Positions 5,053 through 7,361 of a DNA stretch of 7,361 bases are shown piece after piece; positions within the stretch are counted from its first letter, which is position 1, and each line of letters begins with the position of its first letter. The notes under the pieces were generated by a model, which saw only the letters and a program-made list of their open reading frames with translations, made no database searches and was not told the DNA's origin. Both the position numbers and the translations under genes were made by a program. Source of the DNA: Actinomycetota bacterium (lineage in GTDB: Bacteria > Actinomycetota > Actinomycetes > Streptosporangiales > Streptosporangiaceae); assembly GCA_003140115.1 (NCBI GenBank), contig PLIQ01000141.1, positions 5,739-13,099 on the forward strand, in the 5' to 3' direction.

Positions 5053-5625
5053 TCACGGCTCCTTTGGCAAGGCGCGCGCCAGTGCGTCCAGGCCACGCGA
5101 GGCGGTGGACCGGACGGCACCTTCGCTGATGCGCAGCGTGGCTGCGGTGTCGGCCACGCTCATGTCCAGGTAGTAGCGGAGGGCGAGGACCTCGCGCTGA
5201 CGGCGGGGCAGCGAGCGGAACGCGTCGATGAGCTCGGTGCGCTGCTCGAAGGCGACCGCCGCGTCGGTACCGTACGGCGCAGGCCCGCTGATCCGGCCCT
5301 CATGCCGACGGGCGACCAGGCGCCGGCGCAGCACCGACCGGCAGCCGTTCAGCACCGCGGACCGCGCGTAGTCCAGGGCACTGGACTGCTGGCGCAGGGT
5401 GCGCCAGCGGCGGTGCAGCTGCTCGAAGGCGTCTTGGACCACGTCCTCCGCGGTGGCCAGGTCACCGACCATGAGCACCGCGAGCCGGACCAAGCCCAGG
5501 TGGTGCTCGGTGAACAGCTCGGTCACCGAGCACGCCGAGTCCGCGGGCGCGGGCGCGGCCAACCGCGCGCGCCGGTCGAGCGGCGTGCCCGGACTGCGGA
5601 TGACGTCCGCCGAGTCGGTCTCCAC
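5053..5625 (-). CDS. ECF RNA polymerase sigma factor, SigE-like actinobacterial type
   Basis: 190 residues. Region 2 spans about 35-105: VTELFTEHHLGLVRLAVLMVGDLATAEDVVQDAFEQLHRRW, then ALDYARSAVLNGCRSVLRRR. Region 4 spans about 131-187: ELIDAFRSLPRRQREVLALRYYLDMSVADTAATLRISEGAVRSTASRGLDAL, with the helix-turn-helix in its second half. Region 3 is absent, as expected for ECF factors. It directs RNA polymerase to a small regulon, probably under control of the adjacent membrane beta-propeller protein. The start is uncertain. GTG 5625 gives 33 extra residues before region 2 and sits directly after TTTATA, fitting a leaderless transcript. GTG 5526 (VTELF) would give a length nearer to related SigE proteins. 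Neither has a good Shine-Dalgarno. The gene lies 65 bp downstream of the citrate synthase gene on the same strand. Confidence 0.92.
   Translation of the reverse strand: METDSADVIRSPGTPLDRRARLAAPAPADSACSVTELFTEHHLGLVRLAVLMVGDLATAEDVVQDAFEQLHRRWRTLRQQSSALDYARSAVLNGCRSVLRRRLVARRHEGRISGPAPYGTDAAVAFEQRTELIDAFRSLPRRQREVLALRYYLDMSVADTAATLRISEGAVRSTASRGLDALARALPKEP
5059..5065 (-). promoter_or_regulatory. Shine-Dalgarno of the beta-propeller gene inside the sigma gene
   Basis: Read on the minus strand this is AAAGGAG, 9 bases before ATG 5049 and inside the last codons of the sigma gene. It supports translational coupling of the sigma and partner genes. Confidence 0.65.
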
Positions 5626-5638
5626 GTATAAAGGGACG

Positions 5639-5653
5639 CGCGGGCGGCCCGCG
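5639..5653 (-). terminator. GC hairpin between citrate synthase and sigma genes
   Basis: CGCGGG (5639-5644) and CCCGCG (5648-5653) are inverted copies around CGG. It lies between the citrate synthase stop (5691) and the sigma start (5625). Without a T tract and in a very GC-rich stretch it could be a weak terminator or attenuator, or chance. Confidence 0.25.
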
Positions 5654-5690
5654 GCGCTGCGAGCCGGGGCGGGAAATTCTGTCGGGCGGG

Positions 5691-7085
5691 TCAGCGGCCG
5701 GCCGCCGGCGGCCGCCCGGTGTAGACCGCGCGGGGCCGCAGCGGCCCTGGCCCGGTGTAGGCCTCCAGGGCGTGGGCGATCCAGCCCGCGGTGCGCGCCA
5801 CGGCGAAGACCGCCTCCCCGGAGCCCCGGACCATGCCCGCCACGCGCGCCAGGGTGGCGATGGCGAAGTCGATGTTCGGCTCGGGCAGGGACTTGCGCCT
5901 GACCTCGGCCAGGACCGCCTCGGCCACCGCGAGCTGCCCGGACTTCGGCGCGGCGCGGCGCACCAGGTCGAGCAGCAGGACGGCGCGCGGGTCGCCGGCC
6001 CGGTACACGAAGTGCCCGAAACCGGGCACCTTCTCCCCCCGGCGCAGCAGTTCGCCCACCACCCGCGGCACGTCGCCCGGGCCGGCGGCCGCGGCCAGCA
6101 TCGCCTCGGCGCCGAGGGAAGCCCCGCCGTGCAGCGCGCCGCCCACCGCTCCCATCCCGGTGGCGACTACGGCGTACGGATCCGCGCGGACCGACGCGGC
6201 GGCCCGCGCGGCCAGCGTGGACGCGGCGAGCTCGTGGTCGGCCAGTAGGACCAGCGCCGCCGACAGGGCGCGCCGCAGGGCGGGGCTGGCCCGGCGGTCA
6301 CACAGCCGCGGCCACAGCCGGTCCGCGATCGGGTAATCCGTGCCTGGGTTGCCCGAGCCTGGGTTGCCCGAGTCTGGGTTGCCCGTGCCCGGGTTGTCCG
6401 AGTCCAGGTTGCCCGAATCCAGGTTGTCCATTTTCGGATAGTCCGAGATCGGATAAACCGGGGCGGCGGGGGGCAGGCAGTCCACCAGGCCGGCGATGAT
6501 GCTGCGCCCGGCCGCGATCACCGCCGCTGGGTCCAGTTGCAGCCGCAGCGGGTCGGTGGCCGCCATGGCCGGCACGATGACCTGGAACCGTTCGAGCAGC
6601 AGCGTCCCGGCGGGCAGCGCGGCCTGCGCGCCCCGGCCCGCGGCCAGCGCGGCGGGGGTCGCCCGCCACGGCGCCAGCGGGGGCGACTGGGCGGGCGCAT
6701 GGGCGGTCCCGGTGCCGTGGGCGGGCGGGAGCGCGGGGAACTCACCGGTCCAGAGCAGCTCGGCTACGTCCTCGAAGGTGCGGCTGGTGGCGAGGCGGAT
6801 GACGTCGAGGCCGCGGTAGCGCAGCCGGTCGCCGGTGATCTCGGTGATGGCCGACTCGACCGTAATGTCGGCCACGCCGGCCGGGCGCCGGGGACGGCCG
6901 CGCCGGGCCAGTTGCTCGACCTCCTCGGAGTCGAACAGGCTGCTCCGGCCGTCGGCCGCGTGGTCCCGGCGCAGGACTCCGCGGCTGACGTAGGCGTAGA
7001 GCGTCGCGGGCTTGACCCCGAGCCGCTGCGCTGCCTGGGCGGCGGTAAGGAAATCGGTCACACAGTCACCACGGTCGTTCGGCAT
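5691..7085 (-). CDS. Citrate synthase-like enzyme with N-terminal MerR-type helix-turn-helix
   Basis: 464 residues. Residues 11-62 are a MerR/excisionase-type winged helix: FLTAAQAAQRLGVKPATLYAYVSRGVLRR, then RSSLFDSEEVEQLARRGR. The citrate synthase fold runs from about 72 to 455. The motifs are intact: ITGDRLRYRGLDV (84-95), LADHELAAST (281-290), GGALHGGASLGAEAM (315-329, H319), VPGFGHFVYRAGDPRA (353-368, H358), PNIDFAIA (403-410, D406) and ARTAGWIAHALEAY (430-443, R431). H319, H358 and D406 correspond to the catalytic triad, so condensation of acetyl-CoA (or propionyl-CoA) with oxaloacetate is expected. The exact acyl donor is unknown. A run of nine pentapeptides (211-255) interrupts the fold. 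ATG 7085 has no Shine-Dalgarno. GTG 7061 (VTDFLTAAQ) matches the usual family start and is an alternative. Helix-turn-helix citrate synthases are known from actinomycetes, and their DNA-binding role is largely untested to my knowledge. Confidence 0.92.
   Translation of the reverse strand: MPNDRGDCVTDFLTAAQAAQRLGVKPATLYAYVSRGVLRRDHAADGRSSLFDSEEVEQLARRGRPRRPAGVADITVESAITEITGDRLRYRGLDVIRLATSRTFEDVAELLWTGEFPALPPAHGTGTAHAPAQSPPLAPWRATPAALAAGRGAQAALPAGTLLLERFQVIVPAMAATDPLRLQLDPAAVIAAGRSIIAGLVDCLPPAAPVYPISDYPKMDNLDSGNLDSDNPGTGNPDSGNPGSGNPGTDYPIADRLWPRLCDRRASPALRRALSAALVLLADHELAASTLAARAAASVRADPYAVVATGMGAVGGALHGGASLGAEAMLAAAAGPGDVPRVVGELLRRGEKVPGFGHFVYRAGDPRAVLLLDLVRRAAPKSGQLAVAEAVLAEVRRKSLPEPNIDFAIATLARVAGMVRGSGEAVFAVARTAGWIAHALEAYTGPGPLRPRAVYTGRPPAAGR
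6321..6455 (-). repeat. In-frame 15-bp tandem repeat encoding nine pentapeptides
   Basis: Residues 211-255 of the citrate synthase read YPISD, YPKMD, NLDSG, NLDSD, NPGTG, NPDSG, NPGSG, NPGTD, YPIAD. The six N-units (6336-6425) are close DNA repeats with a plus-strand core GGTTGYCCG every 15 bp. The flanking Y-units are more diverged (GGATAGTCCG, GGATAA). The composition (Asn, Pro, Gly, Asp, Ser) predicts a disordered, acidic, surface loop. Units are multiples of 3, so gain or loss of copies would keep the frame. Confidence 0.9.
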
Positions 7086-7105
7086 TGAATTTAATCAATA
7101 TTGAC
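7085..7105. repeat. Long direct repeat, copy 1 (21 bp)
   Basis: This 21-bp stretch and 7166-7186 agree at 19 of 21 positions, differing at the 5th base (A or C) and the 16th (A or G). Copy 1 begins on the first base of the citrate synthase start codon (7085) and runs upstream of that gene. Its right part contains regulatory site 1. Confidence 0.8.
7094..7105. promoter_or_regulatory. Site 1 of RTCAATNTTGAC operator motif
   Basis: ATCAATATTGAC; its first 10 of 11 core bases (TCAATATTGA) are a perfect palindrome. It lies 10-20 bp upstream of the citrate synthase ATG, over the presumed -10 region. A TTGACA -35 candidate on the minus strand is at 7125-7120. Binding here should repress or tune the citrate synthase gene. 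Confidence 0.6.
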
Positions 7106-7165
7106 GAGAGCCGACCTGATGTCAAACGCTGAACCGAGGCGGAGAACCACGTTCGTTCGGGGAGA

Positions 7166-7186
7166 TTGACTTTAATCAATGTTGAC
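7166..7186. repeat. Long direct repeat, copy 2 (21 bp)
   Basis: A 19-of-21 match to 7085-7105, starting 81 bp further along in the same orientation. It contains an additional TTGAC half-site (7166-7170) and ends in regulatory site 2. Confidence 0.8.
7175..7186. promoter_or_regulatory. Site 2 of RTCAATNTTGAC operator motif
   Basis: ATCAATGTTGAC. Its right half supplies TTGACT (7182-7187), the best -35 box for the divergent HMGL-like gene. A further TTGA/TCAA pair follows immediately (7187-7190 and 7196-7199), making this the densest cluster of half-sites. Confidence 0.6.
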
Positions 7187-7203
7187 TTGATTTGCTCAAA
7201 CTG

Positions 7204-7215
7204 GTCAATCTTGAC
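7204..7215. promoter_or_regulatory. Site 3 of RTCAATNTTGAC operator motif
   Basis: GTCAA-TC-TTGAC, with perfect 5-bp arms. It ends 2 bases before the HMGL-like ATG at 7218 and covers the position where a -10 would sit relative to TTGACT at 7182. Occupancy would block initiation of that gene. Confidence 0.6.
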
Positions 7216-7217
7216 TC

Positions 7218-7361
7218 ATGCCAACGATCCACTTTCTCGACGTGACCAACCGGGACGGGGTGCAGACCGCACGCACCGGGTTGTCGAAGTTCGGCAAGGT
7301 CATGGTCAACTACTACCTGGGGCGCCTGGGCGTGGCGCAGTCCGAGATCGGGTTCCCGTTC
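7218..7361 (+). CDS. HMGL-like acyl-CoA condensing enzyme (homocitrate/isopropylmalate synthase type), 5' part
   Basis: 48 codons to the window edge. The start MPTIHFLDVTNRDGVQTART carries the signature of the HMGL-like TIM-barrel family (the 'D.T.RDG.Q' motif). R12 corresponds to the catalytic Arg and D13 to a metal-binding Asp, and GRLGVAQSEIGFPF follows as the second strand. Family members condense an acyl-CoA with a 2-oxo acid (2-isopropylmalate, homocitrate, citramalate, Re-citrate synthases) or cleave HMG-CoA. The visible part cannot separate these. Asn11 in place of the usual Leu or Phe is a subfamily mark. There is no Shine-Dalgarno before ATG 7218. A TTGACT at 7182 and a poor -10 near 7206 suggest a leaderless message. 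It is divergent from the citrate synthase gene and probably co-regulated with it. Confidence 0.85.
   Translation, partial: MPTIHFLDVTNRDGVQTARTGLSKFGKVMVNYYLGRLGVAQSEIGFPF

Noticed and set aside
3892..5631. 579-codon plus-strand open frame
   Set aside because: It is antisense to the beta-propeller and sigma genes, which both have clear domains and codon bias. The reading looks like a high-GC shadow.
6336..6425. 15-bp repeats considered as a CRISPR array or phase-variation switch
   Set aside because: There are no spacers, the units are contiguous and coding, and copy changes would not shift the frame.
5691..7085. Citrate synthase considered as a degenerate, regulator-only protein
   Set aside because: The catalytic His, His and Asp motifs and the citrate-binding Arg motif are all present, so loss of activity is not indicated by the sequence.
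7085..7217. Helical phasing of the three operator sites
   Set aside because: Centre-to-centre distances are 81 and 29 bp, neither close to a whole number of helical turns, so I make no claim of looping by phasing.

Overview
The window is high-GC DNA, with coding regions heavily biased to G or C at third codon positions. It carries families typical of actinomycetes: DUF1707, a DUF664-type DinB protein, a SigE-like ECF sigma factor with a membrane beta-propeller partner, and a citrate synthase with an N-terminal helix-turn-helix. A filamentous actinobacterium (Streptomycetales or Streptosporangiales type) is the best guess. I see no phage, transposon, CRISPR or RNA gene. The species cannot be named from sequence alone.

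Layout, left to right. Positions 1-287 (minus) hold most of a small dimeric-barrel (ABM-like) protein. It is divergent from a TetR-family regulator (340-990, plus), and the 52-bp gap between them contains a perfect 11+5+11 inverted repeat that is a strong operator candidate. Positions 991-1323 are non-coding. Next come a conserved actinobacterial protein resembling DUF6424 (1324-2118, plus) and a DUF1707 plus LiaF-like protein (2209-2883, plus). A small Cys/His-rich, probably zinc-binding protein (2915-3163, minus) is divergent from a DinB/DUF664 protein (3274-3783, plus), with another perfect palindrome between them. Convergent with the DinB gene is a minus-strand block: an ECF sigma factor (5053-5625) followed 3 bp later by a single-pass membrane beta-propeller protein, its likely anti-sigma partner (3793-5049). 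Upstream of these, also on the minus strand, is a citrate synthase-like enzyme fused to a MerR-type helix-turn-helix (5691-7085). It is divergent from the start of an HMGL-like acyl-CoA-condensing enzyme (7218 to the window edge).

The right end is the most interesting part. Two unrelated types of acyl-CoA/oxo-acid condensing enzyme face away from each other across a 132-bp spacer. That spacer holds three copies of a 12-bp near-palindrome, RTCAATNTTGAC, sitting on the presumed promoters of both genes. The citrate synthase itself carries a DNA-binding domain, so an enzyme that regulates its own divergent promoter is a reasonable hypothesis. The same enzyme contains a run of nine pentapeptide units, six of them close to 15-bp DNA repeats, inserted in the middle of an otherwise intact catalytic fold. 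Several genes here (TetR, DUF6424-like, HMGL-like, and perhaps citrate synthase and sigma) have promoter-like elements abutting the start codon and no Shine-Dalgarno, suggesting leaderless mRNAs.
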